From Methanofastidiosum sp. (GTDB lineage: Archaea > Methanobacteriota_B > Thermococci > Methanofastidiosales > Methanofastidiosaceae): a stretch of 64,000 bases of DNA. A model generated the notes under the pieces. It made no database searches. It was not told the origin of the DNA and was given only the letters and a program-made list of their open reading frames with translations. The position numbers and the translations under genes were made by a program. Below are positions 50,416 to 58,524 of the stretch, in pieces (the first letter of the stretch is position 1; each line of letters begins with the position of its first letter). Where the stretch lies: positions 1 to 64,000 of the forward strand of contig DAOSDU010000002.1 of the NCBI GenBank assembly GCA_035362715.1, written 5' to 3'.

Positions 50416-51504
50416 ATGATGAAAATAGCCCATCTCTCAATTAGACATCCTGCATCAGATAACAGGCTTTTTTACAAGCAAGCTGTAACTTTGCAAAAGG
50501 CAGGATATTCTGTAAATCTAGTAATCCCTCACCAAAGAGATGAAGTTATACAAGGGATAAATATTTTATCACTCCCAGAATACAGAAAAAGAAGAGATAA
50601 GATATTGAAAAATATCCCTAGGACACTGATAAAATCATTAAAATTAAATGCAAAGATATATCAAATCTATGATCCTGAACTAATACCCGTTGGTCTCGTT
50701 CTAAAACTTTTTAGGAAAAAAGTAATTTGTGATTTCAGCGAAGATTATTATTCTGATACCTTTGATAAAAAATGGCTTGGAATCCTAAAAAAAACGGCCG
50801 CAATCTATATCTCTACCTTACAAAAAATTGCATTAAAAACTTTTGATAATATTATAGCTGCAGAACCAGAAATCGAGTCTAAATTTAAGAGCGATAAAAC
50901 AATACTGTTGAGAAATTTTCCAGTTCTTTCAATAAGGGATAATTTAGCAGATATTTCATATAAAAAAAATAAATTTACTTTGATCTATGCCGGATGGTTA
51001 ACAAGAACGAGAGGGATTAAAGAAGTCATAGAATCCCTAGGATATGTAAATACAGATGTTGAGTTTTTATTAATGGGGAAGTGGGAAGAAGGCTACAGAG
51101 AAGAATGTGAAAAACTACCTGGATGGGCCAAAACAAATTATTTAGGCTACAAGCCTCTAGAAGAAGTTTTTTCTTATATAAATCAATCAGACATTGGGAT
51201 TTGTGTTCTATACCCTATCCCTAATTATCTATTGGCCTTGCCCGTTAAAGTTTTCGAGTATATGGCGTTCTCAATTCCTACAGTGATGTCAGATTTTCCC
51301 TATTGGAAGGAAATGTACTCTGAATGTGCTTTATTTGTCGATCCACATAATCCAAAGGACATTGCAGAGAAAATTAATATCCTTATTAAAGATAAAAAAC
51401 TTAGAGAAAAACTAGGCCAAAGAGGCGGAGAACTAATTGACTGCGAATATAACTGGGAAAAAGAGTCAGAAAAACTAATCCAGCTATACAAGAATTTATC
51501 TTAA
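50416..51504 (+). CDS. GT4-type glycosyltransferase
   Basis: 362 residues; start ATG 50416 or 50419. GT-B fold: 'HLSIRHPASDNRLFYKQAVT' at the N terminus, 'FTLIYAGWLTRTRGIKEVIE' in the second domain and 'LPVKVFEYMAFSIPTVMSDF' as the donor-binding E-x-x-A motif. 'DNRLFYKQAVTLQKAGY' is common in enzymes of surface polysaccharide loci. Followed by the DUF354 gene after 61 bases on the same strand. Confidence 0.87.
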   Translation: MMKIAHLSIRHPASDNRLFYKQAVTLQKAGYSVNLVIPHQRDEVIQGINILSLPEYRKRRDKILKNIPRTLIKSLKLNAKIYQIYDPELIPVGLVLKLFRKKVICDFSEDYYSDTFDKKWLGILKKTAAIYISTLQKIALKTFDNIIAAEPEIESKFKSDKTILLRNFPVLSIRDNLADISYKKNKFTLIYAGWLTRTRGIKEVIESLGYVNTDVEFLLMGKWEEGYREECEKLPGWAKTNYLGYKPLEEVFSYINQSDIGICVLYPIPNYLLALPVKVFEYMAFSIPTVMSDFPYWKEMYSECALFVDPHNPKDIAEKINILIKDKKLREKLGQRGGELIDCEYNWEKESEKLIQLYKNLS

Positions 51505-51565
51505 AAAGAAACGGCATATTTATTAGTATAAGATTAGCCAAGTAGTAAAACGAGGAGAGGTAATA

Positions 51566-52594
51566 TTGAGCAAGATTCTATTTGACATCGGTCACCCTGC
51601 AGACGTTCATTTTTTTAAAAATCTTATATGGGAACTGGAAAAGAAGGGCCATGAAACGCTGATTACAGCAAGAAGGAAAGAGAGTACTTTTCAACTTTTA
51701 GAATACTACAACTTTGATTATACCGATTTAGGTGTAAACAAAAAAGGTTTATTTAAAAAAGCAATAGGATTGGCGCAGACAGATTACAAGCTTCTGAATA
51801 TCTCTAGAAAGTTTAAGCCGGACATCTTGACAGGATTTGCAAGCCCATATATAACGCATGTTGCAAAACTTATCAGGAAAAAATCAATCCTCTTCAATGA
51901 CACAGAGCACGCAACATTGAATAACAGGCTCTCAATACCCTACTCCGATTACTTTGTCACCCCTTCATCATTTATGGGTGATTACGGCGAAAAACATTTG
52001 AGATTTGACGGTTACAAGGAGCTAGCATACCTGCACCCGAACTGGTATAAAGAAGAAAAAGATGTTCTAAAAGAGCTTGATATAAAAAAGAATGAAGAGT
52101 TTTTTATTGTTAGATTGGTCTCATGGCAGGCAAGCCATGATGTTGGGTATAAAGGCGCTTCCAAAGAAGATGCCCTAGAACTAATTAAAGCTTTAGAGAA
52201 AAGAGGTAGAGTTCTTTTAAGCTCAGAGTATTATGATAAAGAATTTGAAGATTATTATATCAAAGTACATCCCGCCAAAATCCACACTTTGATGAATCAC
52301 TCTACAATGTATATTGGAGAAGGAGCAACGATGGCAACTGAGGCCGCAGTCCTAGGAAAACCGAGCCTCTTCATATCGCCATTAAGTGGGAAACTTGGTT
52401 ATTTAGAAGAATTAGAAAAAAAATATGGATTGCTATTTTCTTTTTTAACGATAAATGATTCATTAAATACGATTAGAGAGGTACTAGATAGTAATTCTAA
52501 AAAAGAATGGGCTAAAAAGAAGAATAAAATGCTAGATGAAAAAACTGATGCCACATCGTTTATGATAAAACTATTTGAGGAAAAACTAATATAG
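51566..52594 (+). CDS. DUF354 family protein (GT-B-like)
   Basis: 342 residues from a TTG with GAGAGGTAAT before it. DUF354 signature 'ILFDIGHPADVHFFKNLIWE' at the N terminus, 'FNDTEHATLNNRLSIPYSDY' and 'MYIGEGATMATEAAVLGKPS' in the C-terminal domain. The fold is related to UDP-GlcNAc 2-epimerase and GT-B enzymes. Archaeal and bacterial members lie in polysaccharide loci; activity not established. Confidence 0.88.
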   Translation: MSKILFDIGHPADVHFFKNLIWELEKKGHETLITARRKESTFQLLEYYNFDYTDLGVNKKGLFKKAIGLAQTDYKLLNISRKFKPDILTGFASPYITHVAKLIRKKSILFNDTEHATLNNRLSIPYSDYFVTPSSFMGDYGEKHLRFDGYKELAYLHPNWYKEEKDVLKELDIKKNEEFFIVRLVSWQASHDVGYKGASKEDALELIKALEKRGRVLLSSEYYDKEFEDYYIKVHPAKIHTLMNHSTMYIGEGATMATEAAVLGKPSLFISPLSGKLGYLEELEKKYGLLFSFLTINDSLNTIREVLDSNSKKEWAKKKNKMLDEKTDATSFMIKLFEEKLI

Positions 52595-52660
52595 ATATAA
52601 AATAATTAGTTTTAAATATAATTAAAAAATTGTAATCAGTAGTTAAGAGGTGTATAAACT

Positions 52661-52828
52661 ATGGAAAAGAAATTAATGATTATGAGTATTTTTGTTATAC
52701 TTGGTATATTAGGAATAGCAGTATTTCAGACCAATATCTTATCAAACGGATTTCTAGCAGGGCTTGGGTATGTAATTGGAGTGATTAGTGTTATTATTGG
52801 GGTTGCTATAGGGATGATTTTAAAATAA
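52661..52828 (+). CDS. 55-residue two-helix membrane protein
   Basis: ATG 52661, TAA 52826-52828, with AGAGGTG at 52645-52651 about nine bases upstream. The protein 'MEKKLMIMSIFVILGILGIA' then a short loop 'TNILSNGF' and a second helix 'GLGYVIGVISVIIGVAIGMI' ending in Lys. Two membrane segments. No family recognised. It follows DUF354 on the same strand and is convergent with the dehydrogenase gene. Good ribosome-binding site and Lys-rich start support it as real. Confidence 0.6.
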   Translation: MEKKLMIMSIFVILGILGIAVFQTNILSNGFLAGLGYVIGVISVIIGVAIGMILK

Positions 52829-52834
52829 AAGTGA

Positions 52835-54175
52835 TTAAAGGCATCCTACGCCCTTGTATACAAATCCCTTCTTGACAAGTGCATCTTTACTGAAAATTCT
52901 TCTGCCGTCAATAACTAAAGGATTATTCATCAATTTTTTTGCTTTTTCTAAATCCATATCTTTGAATATGTTGTGTGAAGTCATTATAACAAAAGCGTCT
53001 GCCTCTTTTAACGAATCATATATGTCCTTAGAATAAGAAACGCCAAACGACTTGATATATTTCTCATCAACGTAAGGGTCAACTACCGTTACAATCGCCC
53101 CACGCTTAACAAGCTCTGTAACAAAATGCTCTACGGGAGTTTCTCTGACATCTCCTACATTCTCTTTGTATGAGAAACCTAAAACAGCTATTCTAGAGTT
53201 CTTAACAGACCTCTCCATATCATTCAATGCATCCCTCAAAAGCTCAAATATGTGCTCTGGCATGTAGTCATTAATCTCTCTGCCAGCAGTAATCACTTTT
53301 GAGTGGTATCCAAACTCCCTAGCTTTTGAAACTAGGTAATAGGGATCTACAGGCAAACAATGCCCACCAACTCCCGCACCAGGGTAATAAACATTGAAGT
53401 TCCACTTTGTGCTTGCTGCTTTAATTACTTCAATTACATCAATACCCATCCTCTCAAAAATCAAAGCAAGTTCATTCATTAATGCTATGTTCAAATCTCT
53501 CTGGATGTTTTCAATTACTTTAGCAGCCTCTGCAGTCTTAATGTCGCTCACTGTGTCTATCTCTGCTTTAATGACATATGAATAAACATCCTTTGTGACC
53601 TCGGCCCATTCCCTTGTTATACCGCCAACTACCCTGTTAACATTATCAATGGTGTGTTTAGTGTCTCCTGGATTATACCGCTCTGGACAATAAGCCAATC
53701 CAAAATCTACACCCGCCTTAAGGCCAGAAGATTCCAATATCGGTTTGACAATGTCATCTGTTACTCCGGGATAGACTGTAGACTCCAAAACAATTAATTG
53801 TCCTTTTTTAAGTGATTTTGAAATATCCTCTGCCGCTGAAACTACGTACGATAGATCGGGCTCTTTGTCCTTTGTTATTGGTGTTGGTACTATAATTAAG
53901 ACAATATCACTATTGCTGACCGCCTCAATGGTATCGTTTGTGCAGTGAAATTTACTTTGGTCAACTACTTTTCTTATTCTTTCATCTAATCCTAACTCAT
54001 TTAGATGAGAAACACCTTTGTTAAGGCCATTGACAATCCTTACAATTTTGTCCACACCATATACTTTGAATCCTTTTTCAGCAAAATAAACGGCTGTTGG
54101 AAGGCCAACATACCCCAATCCAATAATAGAAATGACTGCGGTCTTGTTTTTGATCTTCTGCTTCAGATTTTCCAT
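52835..54175 (-). CDS. wecC: UDP-N-acetyl-D-mannosamine dehydrogenase-type enzyme
   Basis: 446 residues from ATG 54175. NAD-binding 'ISIIGLGYVGLPTAVYFAEK', 'PTPITKDKEPDLSYV', 'ESTVYPGVTDDIV', 'AEAAKVIENIQRDLNIALMN' and the catalytic Cys in 'GAGVGGHCLPVDPYYLVSKA'. The 'V-D-P-Y-Y-L' ending is the HexNAc-dehydrogenase version. It oxidises UDP-ManNAc or UDP-GlcNAc to the uronate. It pairs with the 2-epimerase at 47991 and is a second copy relative to the enzyme at 20218. Confidence 0.92.
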   Translation of the reverse strand: MENLKQKIKNKTAVISIIGLGYVGLPTAVYFAEKGFKVYGVDKIVRIVNGLNKGVSHLNELGLDERIRKVVDQSKFHCTNDTIEAVSNSDIVLIIVPTPITKDKEPDLSYVVSAAEDISKSLKKGQLIVLESTVYPGVTDDIVKPILESSGLKAGVDFGLAYCPERYNPGDTKHTIDNVNRVVGGITREWAEVTKDVYSYVIKAEIDTVSDIKTAEAAKVIENIQRDLNIALMNELALIFERMGIDVIEVIKAASTKWNFNVYYPGAGVGGHCLPVDPYYLVSKAREFGYHSKVITAGREINDYMPEHIFELLRDALNDMERSVKNSRIAVLGFSYKENVGDVRETPVEHFVTELVKRGAIVTVVDPYVDEKYIKSFGVSYSKDIYDSLKEADAFVIMTSHNIFKDMDLEKAKKLMNNPLVIDGRRIFSKDALVKKGFVYKGVGCL

Positions 54176-54258
54176 AAAGTTCACTCAATCGATAGCATTT
54201 ATATCAAGATTCATATAATTGTTACTTAAAAATTTAATCTATAATTCTATCCAATCCT

Positions 54259-54975
54259 TTAAAAATCTGGTATCCTGGGCATGTTTCTCTTATGCTCACT
54301 TTTCTTGATAAGCTCTTCAATCTTTGTTTTGGCATTTTCGCTCACTGTTTTCCCTTCAATAAAATTATCAATTTCCTGGTAAGTTATACCAAGCTCCCTT
54401 TCATCTGTCTGGCCTTTCCAGAGGCCCGCAGAAGGCGGCTTATTAATAATTTTCTCAGAAACTTTCAGTGATTTTGCAAGGGAATAGACATTCCTCTTTG
54501 TTAGATTTCCCAAAGGCAGTAGATCGCATCCCCCATCGCCGTATTTTGTAAAGTAGCCCACAGTAAGTTCGCTCTTATTCCCAGTACCTATGACAAAGTA
54601 GTTGAGTCTGTTAGCATAATAATATAGAACAGTCATTCTAAGCCTTGGCTTGATGTTAGCAAGGGGTAAATCTCGATCGTCCCTCATATCCCCAAACTCA
54701 TCTAGAAGCGAGTTATATATAGAATCAATATTGATGGCCTCATATTTTAGGCCGATCTCCTTTGCAACTAACTTCGCATCGTCCATATCGGCTTTGTTAC
54801 TATAGCAGGGAATTATAAGGCCAAGAGAGTTTTCAGGAAAAGCATTCTTACAGAGATAGGCTGTCACAGTCGAATCAATGCCACCACTTAACCCAAATAC
54901 GACACCTTTTCCGCCACCTGAATTAACATTTTCTCGCAACCAATCTGAAAGTTTCTTAGAAAGCTCGCTAGTCAA
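54259..54975 (-). CDS. nadE: NH3-dependent NAD synthetase
   Basis: 238 residues. PP-loop 'VFGLSGGIDSTVTAYLC' (S-G-G-x-D-S), 'ANIKPRLRMTVLYYYAN', 'TGNKSELTVGYFTKYGDGGC' and 'LPLGNLTKRNVYSLAKSL'. It amidates nicotinic acid adenine dinucleotide using ammonia; no glutaminase domain, as usual in archaea. It overlaps the Lrp gene by 8 bases. Confidence 0.95.
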   Translation of the reverse strand: MTSELSKKLSDWLRENVNSGGGKGVVFGLSGGIDSTVTAYLCKNAFPENSLGLIIPCYSNKADMDDAKLVAKEIGLKYEAINIDSIYNSLLDEFGDMRDDRDLPLANIKPRLRMTVLYYYANRLNYFVIGTGNKSELTVGYFTKYGDGGCDLLPLGNLTKRNVYSLAKSLKVSEKIINKPPSAGLWKGQTDERELGITYQEIDNFIEGKTVSENAKTKIEELIKKSEHKRNMPRIPDF

Positions 54976-55411
54976 ACTTTACCTCCATGTCCTCCTTAAT
55001 GATGTTTAAGACAATTGAAGTGGACACGCTTTCCACAAAATCAATTGATTGCATCCATCTCGTAAACTTTTCAAGATGGGAGCTATTCCTAAATCTCCCT
55101 ATAATAATCGCATCATAGCCACCGGTCACATCATAAACAGCAACGACGTTATTCTCTGCTTTTATTATGTCTTCTACCTCTTTTAGCTTTCCCTTAGAAA
55201 TGATGAGGTGTATAACAGCCGTAAAGTCATAGCCGCACTTTTCTGAGTCAAGCACAGGTATGTACTTTTTTATGATTCCAGCATCCTCCATAGACTTTAC
55301 TCTCAAAGAGATGGTCGTTATGGAATGACCTAGCCTTCTCGCTATCTCTGAAAAACTTGTCCTAGCGTCCTGATTTAGAATCTTAAGGATATTTATATCA
55401 AGACTGTCCAT
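54968..55411 (-). CDS. Lrp/AsnC-family transcriptional regulator
   Basis: 147 residues. N-terminal HTH 'LDINILKILNQDARTSFSEI' followed by 'ARRLGHSITTISLRVKSMED', then an AsnC/RAM ligand domain with 'VAVYDVTGGYDAIIIGRFRN'. Typical feast/famine regulator size. Possibly controls the nadE gene it overlaps or its own operon; the trmY gene is divergent upstream. Confidence 0.93.
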   Translation of the reverse strand: MDSLDINILKILNQDARTSFSEIARRLGHSITTISLRVKSMEDAGIIKKYIPVLDSEKCGYDFTAVIHLIISKGKLKEVEDIIKAENNVVAVYDVTGGYDAIIIGRFRNSSHLEKFTRWMQSIDFVESVSTSIVLNIIKEDMEVKFD

Positions 55412-55455
55412 ACGTATTGGATAATCTTAAATTGTTAATAAATCTTTTGATTTTT

Positions 55456-56040
55456 ATGAAGAAAATATTCATCTTAAAAGCATCCAAGGCCAAAACTTCA
55501 AAGGATTTCTCTCTAAACGACCTTCCAGGAGATGGTGGCAGAATGGATATTGTGGCCAGATGTGTTAACTCGGCATTTTTCCTATCGCATGATTTAAGAA
55601 GAGACACAGAGTTCATTGTAATTTTAGAGGGCGAACCAAATCCGCCAGTTACACTTAGATTTGTTGGAAATGATTTGAGATATCTAAGCCCTGATGAGCG
55701 CTGCACAGGGGGGCTGATAAAGAAAGCTCTAGAAAACGTGACAGAAAAAGAGACTGAGTCTACACCTGGGATATTCGTATCAAAGAAAAGCTTTTCTCAA
55801 GTCATAAATGAAATTGATTGTGAAATAATCTATCTTCACGAAGAAGGGGAAGATATCAAAAGCTTGAATATTGAATCAGACAAAATCTGTTTTGTCTTGG
55901 GGGATCACATGGGCCTTTCACAAGAAGATGAAGAATTATTAAAGAATGCAAAACGAGTTTCAATATCTCCTATGGTACTGCATGCCGACCACTGTATAAT
56001 AATAGTACATAACGTTTTTGATAGAAAAACTTATAAATAA
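55456..56040 (+). CDS. trmY: tRNA (pseudouridine-54 N1) methyltransferase TrmY
   Basis: 194 residues from ATG 55456 (the frame is open to 55417). 'FILKASKAKTSKDFSLNDLP' and 'GDGGRMDIVARCVNSAFFLS' are the N-terminal TrmY signature. The SPOUT knot is at 'FVLGDHMGLSQEDEELL' and 'ISPMVLHADHCIIIVHN'. It makes m1-pseudouridine at tRNA position 54, an archaeal mark. Length and motifs are normal. Confidence 0.92.
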   Translation: MKKIFILKASKAKTSKDFSLNDLPGDGGRMDIVARCVNSAFFLSHDLRRDTEFIVILEGEPNPPVTLRFVGNDLRYLSPDERCTGGLIKKALENVTEKETESTPGIFVSKKSFSQVINEIDCEIIYLHEEGEDIKSLNIESDKICFVLGDHMGLSQEDEELLKNAKRVSISPMVLHADHCIIIVHNVFDRKTYK

Positions 56041-56056
56041 GAAAAATCAATTACCA

Positions 56057-56740
56057 ATGATGTCAGACGATAACATAGAGAATATCCTCAAGTCATCGCT
56101 TTGGATGGTTCTACTGACAATTCTTATGATATGGGCGCCTGTGGTAGGCCCTATTGTAGCAGGCATTGTCGGCGGCAAGAGATCGAGGGGCGTCAAAAGT
56201 GCAATCGCTTCATTCTCTCTATGTGCATTGATTGTCTTTATCATATTTCTTGTGATATCCTTTATTGTGGGTGACTTCTTAGAGCCTGGCATTACCATGA
56301 GGATTCCATTTACAGTTCCATCAGGGACAAAATTATACATGCTTATTACTGCCGTACTCTATATCTACCCTATATTCATAGGTGCAATTGTTGGAAGCGC
56401 CCTTACCGAAGATGGCATCAAATTCCCTAAGTTTGAAAGGGAAAGAGCAAAGCCAAGAGAGCGCGAATACTATGAGAAGAGGTACTACCCTGAAGAAAGA
56501 TACGTCCCAGAAAATTACCTTCCGATGGAGCGCTCTAGGGGCCAATATGATCCTTACTATGACAATTATCCTGTGGTGCCAGCCCCAAGACCTCAGATTC
56601 CATCACTTCGTGTAAGAAGGGAAGGCTACTCTTGTGAAAGGTGCGGGAGGCCATTAATTAGAACTGAAGTTTCTGACAAGGGGAAAAGGGAAACAGTCTA
56701 TAAGTGCGACACATGCCAGATAATGTATGACCTTGTTTAG
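56057..56740 (+). CDS. Membrane protein with C-terminal zinc ribbon
   Basis: 227 residues from ATG 56057 (or 56060); the open frame extends to 56018, inside trmY. Three membrane helices at about 12-34, 44-68 and 85-110, one containing 'GPIVAGIVGGKRSRG', then a charged Tyr/Pro/Arg-rich linker (about 125-185) and a zinc ribbon 'CERCGRPLI' ... 'CDTCQIMY'. The G-rich helix pair resembles DUF5518-like proteins. Function unknown; the ribbon suggests binding of protein or nucleic acid at the membrane. Confidence 0.7.
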   Translation: MMSDDNIENILKSSLWMVLLTILMIWAPVVGPIVAGIVGGKRSRGVKSAIASFSLCALIVFIIFLVISFIVGDFLEPGITMRIPFTVPSGTKLYMLITAVLYIYPIFIGAIVGSALTEDGIKFPKFERERAKPREREYYEKRYYPEERYVPENYLPMERSRGQYDPYYDNYPVVPAPRPQIPSLRVRREGYSCERCGRPLIRTEVSDKGKRETVYKCDTCQIMYDLV

Positions 56741-56802
56741 GTATAGCTTTTCTAATTTATCTTTGTTGGCTTCGTGTTTTTTATATTATATATACCGTAC
56801 AA

Positions 56803-56836
56803 TTTAAATATATAGTTAAACATTATAACATGGTGA
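56803..56836 (+). promoter_or_regulatory. Promoter and ribosome-binding site of the DUF433/DUF5615 operon
   Basis: TATA-like TTTAAATATA at 56803-56812 and GGTGA at 56832-56836 before ATG 56841. No operator palindrome is evident. Confidence 0.45.
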
Positions 56837-56840
56837 GAAG

Positions 56841-57086
56841 ATGGATAGGGAAAAACTTCTTCAAAGGATAATTATTAATCCAAAAGTCATGACAGGAAAG
56901 CCAATCATAAAAGGCACAAGATTATCCGTACAATACATATTAAATCTATTGGCTAATGGCTATACAGTTGATGAAATATTGAAGGAATATGAAGGGCTAA
57001 CAAAAGACGATATTAATGCTTGTCTTGTATACGCATCCGAAACAATTGAGAATACTACCTATATGCCACTTGCAGAGGCAATTTAA
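56841..57086 (+). CDS. DUF433 antitoxin-type protein
   Basis: 81 residues. 'IIINPKVMTGKPIIKGTRLS' and 'QYILNLLANGYTVDEILKEY' 'GLTKDDINACLVYA' are the DUF433 pattern, an HTH-containing antitoxin (VapB45-like). Two bases separate it from the PIN-like gene. DUF433 followed by DUF5615 is a known toxin-antitoxin arrangement. Confidence 0.88.
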   Translation: MDREKLLQRIIINPKVMTGKPIIKGTRLSVQYILNLLANGYTVDEILKEYEGLTKDDINACLVYASETIENTTYMPLAEAI

Positions 57087-57088
57087 AG

Positions 57089-57448
57089 ATGAAATTTATA
57101 GTTGATGAGTGCACCGGCCCAAAAGTTGCAAGATGGCTAAGATCATTAAACCACGAAGTATTGTCAGTTCACGATGAGGCAAAAGGTGCCGATGATGAAA
57201 CAATAATAGATAAGGCCAACAGAGAGAATTTTATTCTAATTACTAATGATAAAGATTTTGGGGAACTCATTTTTAAATTTAACAGAGAGCACAAAGGAGT
57301 AATATTATTAAGACTCAAAAATGAAAGACCAGAAAATAAAATTTATGTATTATCACAACTACTTGAATTTTATTCAGAAAAATTGGCAAACAATTTCATT
57401 GTTGTCACCGAGAAAAATGTCAAAATAATTGAAATTGAGAAGGAATAG
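57089..57448 (+). CDS. DUF5615 PIN-like toxin
   Basis: 119 residues. 'MKFIVDECTGPKVARWLRSL' with the first Asp, 'HDEAKGADDETIIDKANREN' and 'LITNDKDFGELIF' with the acidic D-x-D-F of the PIN-like fold (Mut7-C/DUF5615). Predicted ribonuclease toxin paired with the DUF433 protein just upstream. No evidence of truncation. Confidence 0.88.
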   Translation: MKFIVDECTGPKVARWLRSLNHEVLSVHDEAKGADDETIIDKANRENFILITNDKDFGELIFKFNREHKGVILLRLKNERPENKIYVLSQLLEFYSEKLANNFIVVTEKNVKIIEIEKE

Positions 57449-57498
57449 TAGTTAGTATTTTTGTAAAATAATTATGCGCCCTTCTCCATTTTGCTACC

Positions 57499-57829
57499 TC
57501 AGCAATTCCATTCCCCCGATTTTTTTCTAAGTTCATCTTGAATCTTTATAGCTTTTTTAGTGTATGAGTTTTCTATTAGACCTTTTTCTTTCTCCATAAG
57601 GTTCAACAACTCTATGAATTCTCTTTTAGATCTAATCTTTCTTGTACATTGAATTGATAAATTTTGAGTGTTGTTTGCTCCACTCTTTATTTGGTGTTTT
57701 CTTTATCCATTCTGCATATAATCTTACAAACTCTATTTTCTGCTTGAAGTTTCTTTTCTTTTCTTCCTCAAGCTCCTTTAGAATTTGTTCTCTGTTCTCA
57801 TCAAATTTTTTTCTTTCAGATTCCTTCAT
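57499..57829 (-). pseudogene. Small charged protein next to a nucleotidyltransferase, frameshifted
   Basis: From ATG 57829 the frame reads 'MKESERKKFDENREQILKEL' and runs to a stop at 57632 (65 residues, ending 'INSMYKKD'). Beyond it the other frame is open to 57499 and reads 'KREFIELLNLMEKEKGLIEN' and 'KIQDELRKKSGEWNC', helical and charged like the first part. Removing one A at 57637-57643 gives '...MYKKIRSKREF...' in one frame, about 110 residues. So this looks like one gene with an extra base. No family recognised. Starts 5 bases after the NTase stop. Confidence 0.6.
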
Positions 57830-57833
57830 CAAT

Positions 57834-58426
57834 TCACCAGAAATTATCCAACTTATTTTGAATCTTAAAATACTTGGCCCAGTATTCGATTTCATCTCTT
57901 TGGACATTATTCTGAAATAACTCATATAAATATACTGCGTCCATTATGTCCTTTTCGCTGCCTAAAAAAAGTTTGTATGCTAACTGGATTTCTATAGGGG
58001 ATATATACAGTAGATTCTTATCCAATTCAACTTTCAATCTGTTATCCAATACATATTTCTCTACTCATTTTTTATAATTTTAAGTTCGATGTTAGGTATA
58101 ATTTCATTCTTTTTAGATATTCTTATCCATAAATTTTCACTTAACATCTCATACAAACCTTCTCTATCTTCAGGATTAAGAAAGTCGTATCTATCTTCGA
58201 TTTCACTGACAAAGTTGAAAAATTCAGATTTAGTTATTTTTTCAATTAATATATCAATATCTTCAGTACCTCTGGATCTGCCGAATAATATAGCAACGTA
58301 ACCACTTACTATAACATACCTAAAATGATTTTTTAGTATGTCTAAAAACTCTAGTACAAACCTATCAACGTTAGATAAGGACTTATTTTCCAATATTATC
58401 GAATCCTTTGAATACTCAATTTCCAT
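57834..58426 (-). pseudogene. Nucleotidyltransferase-fold protein (AbiEii/DUF6036-like), frameshifted
   Basis: The first frame (58426-58061) gives 121 residues with 'YVIVSGYVAILFGRSRGTED' followed by 'IDILIEKI', the G-x(n)-R-x-T-x-D-I-D core of minimal nucleotidyltransferases. It ends 'KIIKNE'. A second frame (58049-57834, starting 'VEKYVLDNRLKVELDKN') continues 'ISPIEIQLAYKLFLGSEKDI' 'MDAVYLYELF', the C-terminal helical part of the same family. The frames differ by one base near 58061-58066. Together they make about 195 residues. Either a real decay or a sequencing deletion. Partner would be the gene at 57829. Confidence 0.75.
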
Positions 58427-58524
58427 TAATACTTAATTGAGACATCTAATATTTAATTTTATGGTTTGAACAAAAGTGACTCATATAATTAGAGAATTAA
58501 AAATAAAAGAAATATAAAAAATAA

